Assembly (NCBI GenBank): GCA_944325905.1
Contig: CALVBY010000012.1
Span: forward strand, 1-32,083
Reading direction: 5' to 3'
DNA length: 32,083 nt
Source of the DNA: Candidatus Gastranaerophilales bacterium
GTDB taxonomy: Bacteria > Cyanobacteriota > Vampirovibrionia > Gastranaerophilales > Gastranaerophilaceae
The notes beneath the pieces are model-generated. The model saw only the letters and a program-made list of their open reading frames with translations. It was not told where the DNA came from and did not search any database. The position numbers and the translations under genes were made by a program. Positions 7,789 through 15,596 of the stretch are shown one piece after another (the stretch's first letter is position 1; each line of letters begins with the position of its first letter).

Positions 7789-9995
7789 TATATACTTTCC
7801 TTGTTTGGATCCTCTATATCTATAACTTCAGCATATTGAAGCTTGGGTTTTGTTTTTGAAACTGAACTTGATTCAAAAGCAATTTCTTCCTCATCTTTTT
7901 TGCGATCTGATCGACCTAGCCTTTCAGGATTTTTTATTTCCATTCTATCAAAATCAACTGTTGTACCTTTAGTATCAAACATAACCGCGACGGTAAAATA
8001 AGTAGTTCTACGCATAAAGTCATAACCTAAATTAACTTTTAAATCATCCGGCCCAATAGATACCATAAATGTATTTTCTTGGAATAATTCTCCATTTGGA
8101 GAATCATTTGTCAAAGTTATTGACCCAGCCCAACCAACTGTCAAGTATTTATTCAGACGGATGGCTTCTCTTATTCGTACATTGGAATGTCCATAACGAT
8201 ACATATCATAAACAGGCATAGGCGTATGATCAGAATAACCAGAAATAAAATAACCTATGTCTTGCATCCAATATTTGTACTGCGTATGAATATTTGGACC
8301 AATACGACCAACAAACTGAGTATCACCCGTACCATATACAGCTGCAGAACCTTGCATAACCAGACTTAATTCCAAAGATTTTCTATTAGCTTCGTCTTTA
8401 TACTTATAAAGAGATTGTGCGGCCTCTGCCATATATCTTAGGCGCATTGTACCAACACCACTGCTTTTTATGCTTTCAGATGCCATATTCCACTCACCAT
8501 CGTGAGCATATGCACCAGAAATTCTATTTCTAAAAGTTAAGTCTTTACCTTCTGCAACAAAATCATTTATTGTTTTACTTTTGTCATAAACAAGCTCAAC
8601 TAAATATTTAGGCATTCTACGACCAAAGAACCATTCATCCATATAGGCGTTTGAACCATATTGTAAAGATAAATCATCATCGAGTTTTTGCTTACCTCTT
8701 AAGAAGAATATATCTGAACCGGTTCCGTACATAAGATTGGTTTCATTAAACGCAGTTTTATATTTGATAGCACCACCTATTCCAAAATCATCTTTGTAGT
8801 TAACTAATGGTATGAGCTTAACAACAGAACCAAACGGGGCATCAAAAACGAATCCGGGACCTGCAAACATACCAAAACGTGATTGAGAACCAAATTCAGG
8901 ATAATTTGCTTCAAAATATTCTTGCTCTTTATTTGTATGTGCCGTAAATGAAGGTAAACGGAATAAATATTTATCATCACGGTATATAGCCGCATTTTTA
9001 ACTTGGACGGTATCATGATCTTTTCTTGAGTTAACATTTATATCAGAAGCAACTATTCTTAGTTTTGAATCCTTTCCTCCGCCGGAGAATAACAAGTTTT
9101 GGTCTTTTTCATCAATTATCATTTTAGTAAAATCCGGACCAATCATACGAGTAATAAAACGGAACTTATTGGAAGTTTCTGAGTATATTTTACCATTTGT
9201 CAACACAATTTTATTATCTTCACTAGCTGCCTTTTGTGCACGAATCTTAAAAGCAGGAGGTGACACTATGATATTATCCATTAATATATTTTCTTCATTC
9301 ATATTAACTTGGATATAATCCCCATATATAGGCATCCCATCTTTTGTTAAAACAACATTTCCCATAGCCTTTAAGATGTTAGCATCTTTGTTGTATATCA
9401 TTTTATCAGCTTTTAATTTAACTTTTTGCGGTGGAAATGACAGAACAGGACTACCAACGGCTTCTATGTCTCCTGTTTTTTCATTGAAAGATACATCCTC
9501 ACAATCCAGCAACATTTCATTTTCAGTTGACTGTTCTTTAACCTCGCCCTTTAGCTCCAGTGGTTTTTCTTTTTTATTTTTATCCTCAAGAATTGATTCA
9601 TCAGCCTGATCATCTAAAGAGTCTTCCTCTTCCATATAATCAATCTCTATATCTTCAAGTTCACTCTCGCCACTTTCCCAATTTGCTTTATTTAATTTTT
9701 TCTCTTCTTTTTGCAATTGTTTTTGTTCGTTCTTTAAATCACGAACCTTTAGAGCTCTTTGAATTCTTAATCTTGTCTTTTTAAAAAACGGCATATGACC
9801 ATTGTCATCATTCTTTTGAGAAACAGTATTTTCTTTTTTTACAACCTCTAATTCAGGCGTTGGAACAGCAGAAGATTGGAAGAATTTTTGATCAACATCG
9901 TTTATAGCATTGTACATATCTTCAACCTGATCAGCCGCATAAGAACAGGTTGTAGATATAAAACTTATTAACAATATCAAAAATAACTTTTTCAA
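7788..9995 (-). CDS. LptD/OstA-like outer-membrane LPS assembly protein
   Basis: The 735-residue protein has a signal peptide (MKKLFLILLISFISTTCSYA, cleaved near 20), a Glu/Lys-rich low-complexity segment of about residues 55-160, an OstA/LptA-like beta-jellyroll near 160-260 (DVSFNEKTGDIEAVGSPVL, ADKMIYNKDANILKAMGNVV) and a long C-terminal region of alternating hydrophobic strands typical of an outer-membrane barrel. This fits LptD, which inserts LPS into the outer leaflet. It starts with TTG at 9995, supported by AAGAAGG seven bases upstream. It is flanked by an M23 peptidase and LpxI/LpxB, which supports an LPS role. The acidic linker before the OstA domain is not usual in proteobacterial LptD. 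Cysteines are few, so the E. coli disulfide pattern is not conserved. Confidence 0.85.
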   Translation of the reverse strand: MKKLFLILLISFISTTCSYAADQVEDMYNAINDVDQKFFQSSAVPTPELEVVKKENTVSQKNDDNGHMPFFKKTRLRIQRALKVRDLKNEQKQLQKEEKKLNKANWESGESELEDIEIDYMEEEDSLDDQADESILEDKNKKEKPLELKGEVKEQSTENEMLLDCEDVSFNEKTGDIEAVGSPVLSFPPQKVKLKADKMIYNKDANILKAMGNVVLTKDGMPIYGDYIQVNMNEENILMDNIIVSPPAFKIRAQKAASEDNKIVLTNGKIYSETSNKFRFITRMIGPDFTKMIIDEKDQNLLFSGGGKDSKLRIVASDINVNSRKDHDTVQVKNAAIYRDDKYLFRLPSFTAHTNKEQEYFEANYPEFGSQSRFGMFAGPGFVFDAPFGSVVKLIPLVNYKDDFGIGGAIKYKTAFNETNLMYGTGSDIFFLRGKQKLDDDLSLQYGSNAYMDEWFFGRRMPKYLVELVYDKSKTINDFVAEGKDLTFRNRISGAYAHDGEWNMASESIKSSGVGTMRLRYMAEAAQSLYKYKDEANRKSLELSLVMQGSAAVYGTGDTQFVGRIGPNIHTQYKYWMQDIGYFISGYSDHTPMPVYDMYRYGHSNVRIREAIRLNKYLTVGWAGSITLTNDSPNGELFQENTFMVSIGPDDLKVNLGYDFMRRTTYFTVAVMFDTKGTTVDFDRMEIKNPERLGRSDRKKDEEEIAFESSSVSKTKPKLQYAEVIDIEDPNKESI

Positions 9996-10006
9996 CTTTG
10001 ACCTTC

Positions 10007-11131
10007 TTATATATAATTTAACGGATTGTTTGGCTTACCATTTATCCTAACCTCAAAGTGACAATGAGGCCCTGTACTGTAACCGGTAGTTCCTTCAAGA
10101 CCTATAACCTGACCTTTTTGAACATAATCACCCTGCCTTACCTTTATTGTTGACATATGCGCATAAAGAGTAGTCATTGGATTACCATTTATAGTTCCGT
10201 GATCAAGAATTACAACTTTGCCATATCCGCCATACCAACCTGAATAAATCACCTTACCGGCATTTGATGCCAAAATATTGCCATAATTCGGACCGCCTAT
10301 ATCAACACCGGAATGAAAAGTACGGCTGTTAAAAATCGGGTGCGTCCGCCAGCCAAAAGGTGAAGTAATTCTGCCGCCTATAGGTTTCATAAAACCGGAT
10401 GAAGAAACTTTAACGGAAGTATCTTGAGGCTTTTTACTAATCATTGTTTGCAAATTTTCAGATTGACGTGCAAGCTCTCTCTCTGCCTGTTCATAGTATC
10501 TCCTATCAGTTTTAAGCTTGTTAATCATACTTTGATTTTGTGCAATAGCTCTTTCAATATCACGTTGTTGTGAATTTATAGTCTTAATCGACTGTGCTAA
10601 GTATTTCTTCTTTTCCTCTACATCTTTTTTCATCTGGGCTATTTTTTTAGCTTTTTCTTTAACAGAAACCATATGCTTGTAGTCGTTTCTGATAATAAGT
10701 CTTTCAAAATAAATCACATCCAAAAGAGAGTTTAGGTCTTTTGCAGATAGTATCAACTCAAACATTCCGGTTCTTTGGGCTTTGAAAACTTGACGGATTC
10801 TCTGCTTAAGCTGCTTATCTATAGAATTAAATTCGCTGGTTGCATTAGCCAAATCTCTTTCCAAACTGTTCAACTGGCTTTCTACGTTATTATACTGACT
10901 TTTTGAAGCTTGTAAATTGTTGGAAGTATCTTCTAACTTTCTCTGGTTTTTGTAAAGCTTGCTCTTTTCAGCACTTTCCAAAATTTTCAACTGTCTTATT
11001 TTTTCTTTTGTTTGTTTTTGCTTTTGCGCCACATTACTTGCATTACAATAAGCCGGTGCAGCCAGTAAATTAAGTGCGCACAGCATCAAAAAATATATTG
11101 AAGCTATTTTTAGAGTTTTGGTAATATTCAT
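10007..11131 (-). CDS. Murein hydrolase activator/M23 peptidase with coiled coil (EnvC-like)
   Basis: The 374-residue protein has an N-terminal signal peptide (about 1-31), a long charged coiled coil (about 32-235) and a C-terminal LytM/M23 domain (about 250-374). Zinc and catalytic residues are intact: His273 and Asp277 in HSGVDIGG, His325 in YAHMS, and His356 and His358 in GPHCHFEV. This differs from E. coli EnvC, whose LytM site is degenerate, so direct peptidoglycan endopeptidase activity is plausible. It acts in the periplasm on peptidoglycan during division or remodelling. It follows a 34-residue membrane peptide gene by two bases and precedes the LptD-like gene by 11 bases, tying wall remodelling to outer-membrane assembly. 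Confidence 0.92.
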   Translation of the reverse strand: MNITKTLKIASIYFLMLCALNLLAAPAYCNASNVAQKQKQTKEKIRQLKILESAEKSKLYKNQRKLEDTSNNLQASKSQYNNVESQLNSLERDLANATSEFNSIDKQLKQRIRQVFKAQRTGMFELILSAKDLNSLLDVIYFERLIIRNDYKHMVSVKEKAKKIAQMKKDVEEKKKYLAQSIKTINSQQRDIERAIAQNQSMINKLKTDRRYYEQAERELARQSENLQTMISKKPQDTSVKVSSSGFMKPIGGRITSPFGWRTHPIFNSRTFHSGVDIGGPNYGNILASNAGKVIYSGWYGGYGKVVILDHGTINGNPMTTLYAHMSTIKVRQGDYVQKGQVIGLEGTTGYSTGPHCHFEVRINGKPNNPLNYI

Positions 11132-11133
11132 AT

Positions 11134-11238
11134 TTACTTAATCAAAACCGGAAGTAGCATCAAGCCGACTGTCCAAGCTATAAATGTTATCGCAATTATT
11201 GCAATTATTATTTTTTGATTTTTTCTGAAAAATTCCAT
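11134..11238 (-). CDS. 34-residue single-pass membrane peptide
   Basis: A short frame encodes MEFFRKNQKIIIAIIAITF followed by IAWTVGLMLLPVLIK. It has a basic N-terminus (RKNQK) and one hydrophobic helix of about 20 residues. GGGG lies five bases before the ATG, and a good promoter lies 24 bases further upstream. The stop is two bases before the M23 peptidase ATG, so the two are coupled. The N-terminus resembles the membrane anchor of SurA/PpiD-type chaperones (FRKNQK followed by a hydrophobic helix), but no chaperone domain follows. It could be a small membrane protein in its own right or a leader peptide for the operon. Confidence 0.6.
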   Translation of the reverse strand: MEFFRKNQKIIIAIIAITFIAWTVGLMLLPVLIK

Positions 11239-11261
11239 TATTTTCCCCGTTTATCAATAAC

Positions 11262-11290
11262 ATAATACTATTAAAAAAAACAAAGTGCAA
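11262..11290 (-). promoter_or_regulatory. Predicted promoter of the envelope operon
   Basis: On the minus strand TTGCAC (11290-11285) is followed by a 17-base spacer and TATTAT (11267-11262). The expected start point is near 11255, giving a leader of about 17 bases that contains the GGGG ribosome binding site of the 34-residue peptide. It is divergent to the promoter at 11306-11334. Confidence 0.65.
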
Positions 11291-11305
11291 TTATTTAAAA
11301 TAAAT

Positions 11306-11334
11306 TTGCAAAAAAATGTAAAATCATTTAATAT
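11306..11334 (+). promoter_or_regulatory. Predicted promoter of the STAND/TPR gene
   Basis: TTGCAA (11306-11311), a 17-base spacer and TAATAT (11329-11334) make a good sigma70-type promoter. The expected start point is 11341, the A of the ATG. No Shine-Dalgarno sequence precedes the ATG, so a leaderless message is predicted. Confidence 0.6.
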
Positions 11335-11340
11335 AGCTTT

Positions 11341-13740
11341 ATGGATTACGTTTTTACAACTCCGGAGCTAGATACAAAAATTCTGCTAAAAAATGAAATC
11401 AGCGGAATTAATCAATTTTTACTTGAAAATAACACAAGACAGATAGATGTTATATTTAATTTTCTTAAAAATAACAACTCCTTGCTATTGGTAAACGGAT
11501 TTCTTGGAACTGGAAAAGAAAGCATTATAAGACATTGTCTAGATACGGCACTGAATGATAAAACCATTGTTCTTGAATACAATTGCTTTGAGACAACAAT
11601 ATTGGATGATATTCTATTATCTTTCTTTGAAGACTTTAAAAAATTATCTGCACTTGAAAAAATAAATGTACCTAAAATAAAAACCGAAAATTTTACACAA
11701 AAAATCAATGCCTATTTTCAAACAATTAATAATCCTGCCGTTGTGATAATAAACTCATTTGATGCAATTTTAAAAAGTAACAAGGCTGAAATTTTAGGCT
11801 TTATAAACCACCTTTGTAATCTTAAAAATATAAAAGTAGTTTTGATATCAAGAGTTTTTGACATTACTGACTTTGAAGGGAAATTAAAATATGACAAAGT
11901 AACAATCCTTGCCCTTCAAAAATCGATTTTTGAAAAATACTTAAGATCAGAAGATTTAAAACAAATAGGTCCTCTTACTGATGAATTATACAAACAAACA
12001 AGAGGATACTTTTTTTATACAACACTTACCATAAAAATCATGAAGCTTCGGAATTTAAACTTGGTAGATTTTTTAGATGGTTATTCAAAAAGTTTTTTAA
12101 GCTTTAGCGACTTTATTCTAAGAGAAGCTTTGGCTCTAATAGATCCAGTAAGTGGTCACTTATTTAGATTTCTTACAGTTATGAGACATCCCATAAGTGT
12201 AAAACTTTTAAAGACACTTAACTTGTGGAATGAAGATAAAATGCTGTTTTTTATAAACAATCTTGTACTCTCAAAATATGGAGAATATGTTTATCTTCAG
12301 GATTATTACAAAAACATCGCAGAAAATTCAATTCCACCAAATGTTGCAATAAAACTTCACCAAGGATGCATTGATTTGTACAACACACAACTTCCTCTAA
12401 AACCACTTGAAAGAGATATTGTTGTTTCCAGACAAACAATGCGAAATGAAATTGAATACCATAGCATGTTTATCCCTAAAAAATATCAATTTAAAGGTAA
12501 AGATTTAAGGGATATTAATAAAACTAACATAGAAAATACTAATAAGACCAACGAAAAAGAATTTAATGAAAAAGAAGTAAACGACAAAGATCAAATAAAA
12601 CATATGTCATTTATATTTGATGATGATGAATATGGTGTTTTAGACAAAATTGCGGATTCTATCAAAAATTTCCTGTCCTACAGTGACGAAAAAGCAAAAC
12701 AAGAAAAAGAAGAGAACAAATTATCTTTAACAGAGTTAATGAACCTTGCTAAAAAAGAGGAAACTTCTTTTAACTACAAACATGCAATTTCACTATATCT
12801 AAAAGCTCTTGCACTCGACAATGATGAGGATTATTACACATATCTTCCAACAATTTACACAAAACTTGCTTTTGCTTATCAAAATATTTCAGACTGGTAT
12901 GATGCTCAAAAATATTTTGAAATGGCTGGCGATTTCTACAGCTCAACAGGCGATACGGAAAAAATAAACGAAGCAAAGTTTAATATTGCAAATATATTTT
13001 ACATGACGTTTAAAAAAGATAAAGCGAAAGTGATTCTTTGCGAAATTGAAAAAAATAATATTTCTGATGAACTTAGAATAAAAGTATTAAACGCACTTGC
13101 TAACTTATCTAACGACAGTAACATTATCTATAACTACTATAAAAAAGCACTTGAAATAAACCCAATAAATATTGATAAATCAGTTCTTTCGGAATTATAT
13201 TTCAAATTCGCACTCGTCAATGAAGACAGAGGCGATGACAAAACAGCTCTTGAATATTACAAAAAATGCATAAACTTAGACTCAAACCCTAAAAATAATC
13301 CAAATCTTTCGAGTGCTATATCCAATATTGCGCTTTTATATAACGATATTGGAAAATCTGAAATTGCAATAAAGTACTATCTTGAAAGCATGAAACTTGA
13401 TGAACAAACAAAGAATTTAAATGGAATCTATTCATCATCAATGAAACTTGCAGAAATCTATTCGTCTAAAGATCCCCTAAAAGCAATTGAATACTATGAA
13501 AATGCTTTGCGTTATGCAAAAACACTGAATGAGCCATTTTACATAATTTCAACATCTACAGCCTTAGGAGATTTCTATTTCAATAGAAAAGAAAACGAAC
13601 ATGCACTAAAAAATTATAAACACGCATACAATTATGCCAAAAATGGTATATACAAAGAAAATGCCACTAAAATACTACAGAGAATAGAAGATATAAAAAT
13701 GCGCGTCGGCGAAGAAAGGTTTAAAGAACTTGAAAAATAA
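11341..13740 (+). CDS. STAND-like P-loop ATPase with C-terminal TPR repeats
   Basis: The 799-residue protein has an N-terminal P-loop NTPase of the AAA/STAND type: Walker A GFLGTGKES at 53-61, Walker B AVVIINSFD at 133-141 and a sensor-1-like VVLISR at 166-171. A helical region with winged-helix character follows (about 260-340), then a Lys/Asn/Glu-rich linker (about 390-430). The C-terminal half (about 460-790) holds repeated tetratricopeptide units, for example YTKLAFAYQNISDWYDAQKYFEMAGD, with alternating Ala/Tyr positions. STAND proteins with such repeats act as signal-controlled switches, including regulators and antiphage sensors. No separate effector or DNA-binding domain is visible. 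It overlaps rsmG by 11 bases and is divergent to the envelope operon. Function is not assignable. Confidence 0.85.
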   Translation: MDYVFTTPELDTKILLKNEISGINQFLLENNTRQIDVIFNFLKNNNSLLLVNGFLGTGKESIIRHCLDTALNDKTIVLEYNCFETTILDDILLSFFEDFKKLSALEKINVPKIKTENFTQKINAYFQTINNPAVVIINSFDAILKSNKAEILGFINHLCNLKNIKVVLISRVFDITDFEGKLKYDKVTILALQKSIFEKYLRSEDLKQIGPLTDELYKQTRGYFFYTTLTIKIMKLRNLNLVDFLDGYSKSFLSFSDFILREALALIDPVSGHLFRFLTVMRHPISVKLLKTLNLWNEDKMLFFINNLVLSKYGEYVYLQDYYKNIAENSIPPNVAIKLHQGCIDLYNTQLPLKPLERDIVVSRQTMRNEIEYHSMFIPKKYQFKGKDLRDINKTNIENTNKTNEKEFNEKEVNDKDQIKHMSFIFDDDEYGVLDKIADSIKNFLSYSDEKAKQEKEENKLSLTELMNLAKKEETSFNYKHAISLYLKALALDNDEDYYTYLPTIYTKLAFAYQNISDWYDAQKYFEMAGDFYSSTGDTEKINEAKFNIANIFYMTFKKDKAKVILCEIEKNNISDELRIKVLNALANLSNDSNIIYNYYKKALEINPINIDKSVLSELYFKFALVNEDRGDDKTALEYYKKCINLDSNPKNNPNLSSAISNIALLYNDIGKSEIAIKYYLESMKLDEQTKNLNGIYSSSMKLAEIYSSKDPLKAIEYYENALRYAKTLNEPFYIISTSTALGDFYFNRKENEHALKNYKHAYNYAKNGIYKENATKILQRIEDIKMRVGEERFKELEK

Positions 13741-14329
13741 AGAATATTATGAAAAATACATGCAAGCTTTTCTAAAACAAAATTCTTTCGTTAACCTAAT
13801 TTCAAAAAATGACGAGAGCCTTTTATGGGAAAAACATATCTTTGATAGTTTGGCAATAGATAATTTTTTCAAAAAATACTTGCCTACCGGCAAAACATAT
13901 AAACTTCTTGATATAGGAACCGGCGGAGGCTTTCCTTCCGTGCCTATAGCCCTAACATATCCGAATATACAAGTGACGGCGCTTGACAGTATTAGAAAAA
14001 AAATTAATGCAATAGAAAATATTAAACAAGATTTAAATATACAAAACCTCACAACAATGTGCGAAAGAGCTGAAAATGTGCAAGAAAAATTTGATATTAT
14101 AACCTCAAGAGCGGTAGCTTCCTTAGATAAAATATGCCTTTACGCACTACCACTACTAAAAAAGAACGGTTATTTAGTAGCTTACAAATCAAGAAAAACA
14201 CCTGAAGAAATATCTGATGCAGAAAAAATATTAAAAAAATATCACGCAAAAATTGTAGACATAATAGAATATAAGCTGCCATTAACCGAAAATTACACCC
14301 GAAATCTCATAATAATTAATACTATATAA
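13730..14329 (+). CDS. rsmG: 16S rRNA (guanine-N7)-methyltransferase RsmG
   Basis: The 199-residue protein is RsmG (GidB), which methylates N7 of G527 in 16S rRNA using S-adenosylmethionine. Seen features: NLISKNDESLLWEKHIFDSL near the N-terminus, the SAM-binding loop LLDIGTGGGFPSVPIAL, LDSIRKKINAIENI and ITSRAVASLDKI. Length matches the family (about 200-240). The start is a TTG at 13730 inside the end of the STAND/TPR gene; the in-frame ATG at 13760 would remove ten residues of the usual N-terminal helix, so TTG is preferred. The 11-base overlap implies translational coupling. rsmG loss in other bacteria gives low-level streptomycin resistance. Confidence 0.95.
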   Translation: MKNKEYYEKYMQAFLKQNSFVNLISKNDESLLWEKHIFDSLAIDNFFKKYLPTGKTYKLLDIGTGGGFPSVPIALTYPNIQVTALDSIRKKINAIENIKQDLNIQNLTTMCERAENVQEKFDIITSRAVASLDKICLYALPLLKKNGYLVAYKSRKTPEEISDAEKILKKYHAKIVDIIEYKLPLTENYTRNLIIINTI

Positions 14330-14331
14330 AT

Positions 14332-14357
14332 AAAAAAAACCACTCACAAGTGAGTGG
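14332..14357 (-). terminator. Strong minus-strand intrinsic terminator
   Basis: CCACTCA/TGAGTGG (14340-14346 and 14351-14357) forms a 7-bp stem with a 4-base loop. On the minus strand it is followed at once by eight Ts, a classical terminator. On the plus strand the downstream tail is only GTCGTTTTC, so it would be a weak terminator for rsmG. No minus-strand protein gene ends here, which points to a noncoding transcript. Confidence 0.8.
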
Positions 14358-14471
14358 GTCGTTTTCTGCATCCTAATGGTCTCTTTTAGTGTTTATTATT
14401 TAGGAGTTTATATGTTTTTGGGGTTAATGAATCTATTTATATTTAGTGTTTCGACTACACTTAAATCTTAC
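14332..14471 (-). ncRNA. Candidate small RNA of about 140 nt
   Basis: A predicted promoter at 14478-14506 and the terminator at 14332-14357 bracket about 140 bases of minus strand with no open reading frame of note. The predicted transcript begins near 14471. It contains a hairpin AGTGT/ACACT with a 7-base loop near 14440-14456, an A-rich unpaired middle, CCTAA/TTAGG complementary pairs around 14370-14405, and the terminator stem. I see no match to tmRNA, the SRP RNA or RNase P. A 32-codon plus-strand frame with AGGAG upstream (14412-14510) overlaps it, so the opposite strand could instead be the expressed one. Confidence 0.5.
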
Positions 14472-14477
14472 TCATCT

Positions 14478-14506
14478 ATTATTGCATACACAATTTTAAA
14501 TGTCAA
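14478..14506 (-). promoter_or_regulatory. Predicted promoter of the candidate small RNA
   Basis: The minus strand has a perfect TTGACA (14506-14501), a 17-base spacer and AATAAT (14483-14478). This is the best -35 match in the window. The start point would be near 14471. Confidence 0.6.
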
Positions 14507-14707
14507 CTAAATGTTTTAATAAATTTTTCATATACCCGAAAAGGTAATAATAGTGTAGATTTTACACTTTACAAAACTTAACAATTGGCAGAAGTGGCAT
14601 TATTTAAGGGAATAATTAACATGCGGATAGTTATTTTTCTTAACAAAAAGGCAATTATTTATTCCGTATATACTTTATATATACAAGAGTATAAAAAAGG
14701 AAAAAGT

Positions 14708-14968
14708 ATGGCAAATTTTTTCAGTACAAAATTTGCGGCACTAACACAGCCGACATATACGCACTTTGCGGGAGCAGAGAAGGATACCTCACAATTAATG
14801 CGTGATGCATCACTAACGAACTTTTTTGAAGGTTATAGTGTTGGAACAAACACAATAACCGGAGATAAAATAGACGGCTTAGCAAATAGGAACATGTCAT
14901 TTGAAGACAGAAGATTTTATGAACAAAACGGATATTATGCAAGTCCAACAGCTGCTTGGATAGCGTAA
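14708..14968 (+). CDS. Small unrecognised protein, 86 residues
   Basis: I do not recognise this family. The frame extends back to a TTG at 14585, but the ATG at 14708 has GGA six to nine bases upstream (AAAAAAGGAAAAAGT) and begins MANFFSTKFAALTQPTYTHF. The product is soluble and has no signal peptide or membrane helix. It is rich in Thr, Ala and aromatic residues, with NMSFEDRRFYEQNGYYASP near the end. The next gene starts nine bases downstream with the same MAN opening and a similarly low charge, so the two look like an operon of small partner proteins. The gene follows a 378-base stretch without a protein gene that carries the candidate small RNA. Confidence 0.65.
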   Translation: MANFFSTKFAALTQPTYTHFAGAEKDTSQLMRDASLTNFFEGYSVGTNTITGDKIDGLANRNMSFEDRRFYEQNGYYASPTAAWIA

Positions 14969-14977
14969 GAGGAAATT

Positions 14978-15274
14978 ATGGCAAACGGTGATAATTTAAC
15001 AATAGGCGGTTTTAAAGACCTAAATATGCAAACAATGGGAGTTGACAATGCAAGTATCGGCTCCACACCTATCACGCTGCCAAATAGCGATTATAATTCT
15101 TTCAGACCAAATCAAATAAACAACCAGACACAATTTTTAGGCATAACCGCACAACGAACCAGCGTAAAGTTCAACTCGCAGAATTTTGATTTGCAATTTG
15201 GGACGACCTCAGGTTTAAACCCTTACCAAAAATTAACGCAATATCAAGGTAACTTACTACATGCAATAGGCTAA
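14978..15274 (+). CDS. Small unrecognised protein, 98 residues
   Basis: I do not recognise this family. The ATG at 14978 has GAGGAAAT just upstream. The product is rich in Asn, Gln, Thr, Ser and Gly, with almost no charged stretches and no signal peptide or membrane helix. Segments such as IGGFKDLNMQTMGVDNASIG and FLGITAQRTSVKFNSQNF suggest a beta-rich or extended protein. Composition resembles small structural or self-associating proteins, but that is only an impression. It is paired with the 86-residue gene nine bases upstream and is followed 24 bases later by the hairpin-rich inverted-repeat element. Confidence 0.65.
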   Translation: MANGDNLTIGGFKDLNMQTMGVDNASIGSTPITLPNSDYNSFRPNQINNQTQFLGITAQRTSVKFNSQNFDLQFGTTSGLNPYQKLTQYQGNLLHAIG

Positions 15275-15298
15275 ATAAGTTCAATCGAATATATTTTC

Positions 15299-15542
15299 AC
15301 ATAAGAATTGTTATATACCCTACTCAGCATTTTCTTTCTCTTTAATTGCGAAGTAAAGAGAAAGAAAACGCTGGCAAAAGAAAGAGAAACACGCAATCGT
15401 TTTGAGCAATCCTACGGATTGCAAAACCCTATTAAGGGTGCACATACGTGCAGTTGCAAGCCAACGCTTGCAATCGTTTTCCGCGCCTAAGGACAACGGC
15501 GCGGTTACCTGATCTATTGATTCCCGATAATAATTCTTATGT
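15299..15542. repeat. MITE-like element: 16-bp inverted ends and six internal hairpins
   Basis: The ends ACATAAGAATTGTTAT (15299-15314) and ATAATAATTCTTATGT (15527-15542) are inverted repeats matching at 15 of 16 positions. Between them lie six hairpins: a 19-bp stem with one mismatch (15326-15344 with 15354-15372), GCAATCC/GGATTGC (15406-15422), ACCCT/AGGGT (15426-15439), GCAC/GTGC (15440-15451), TTGCAAGC/GCTTGCAA (15454-15473) and CCGCGCC/GGCGCGG (15481-15504). Part of it is more GC-rich than its surroundings. No credible gene lies inside. A nonautonomous mobile repeat is the simplest reading; a structured RNA is the alternative. No target-site duplication is evident. Confidence 0.65.
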
Positions 15543-15545
15543 AAA

Positions 15546-15572
15546 AGAGCCCATGCTATATGCAAGGGCTCT
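15546..15572 (-). terminator. Intrinsic terminator of the DegT-family gene
   Basis: On the minus strand AGAGCCC/GGGCTCT with an inner TGC/GCA pair forms a long stem, followed by TTTTA. It lies 25 bases after the stop of the aminotransferase gene and just outside the inverted-repeat element. Confidence 0.75.
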
Positions 15573-15596
15573 CTATTATAAATTATAAATTAAAAC

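Noticed and set aside
11341-13740. Assigning the STAND/TPR protein as a defence (Avs-type) protein
   Set aside because: No nuclease, TIR or other effector domain is visible and no defence neighbours are present; the partner is rsmG.
14412-14510. 32-codon plus-strand frame with AGGAG before its ATG
   Set aside because: It overlaps the candidate small RNA and its promoter on the other strand; composition is generic. It remains possible but is weaker than the RNA reading.
14585-14707. N-terminal extension of the 86-residue protein from a TTG
   Set aside because: The internal ATG at 14708 has a proper ribosome binding site, and the extension reads like translated spacer.
15308-15490. 60-codon frame inside the hairpin element
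   Set aside because: It runs straight through four hairpins and shows no protein-like composition or start signal.
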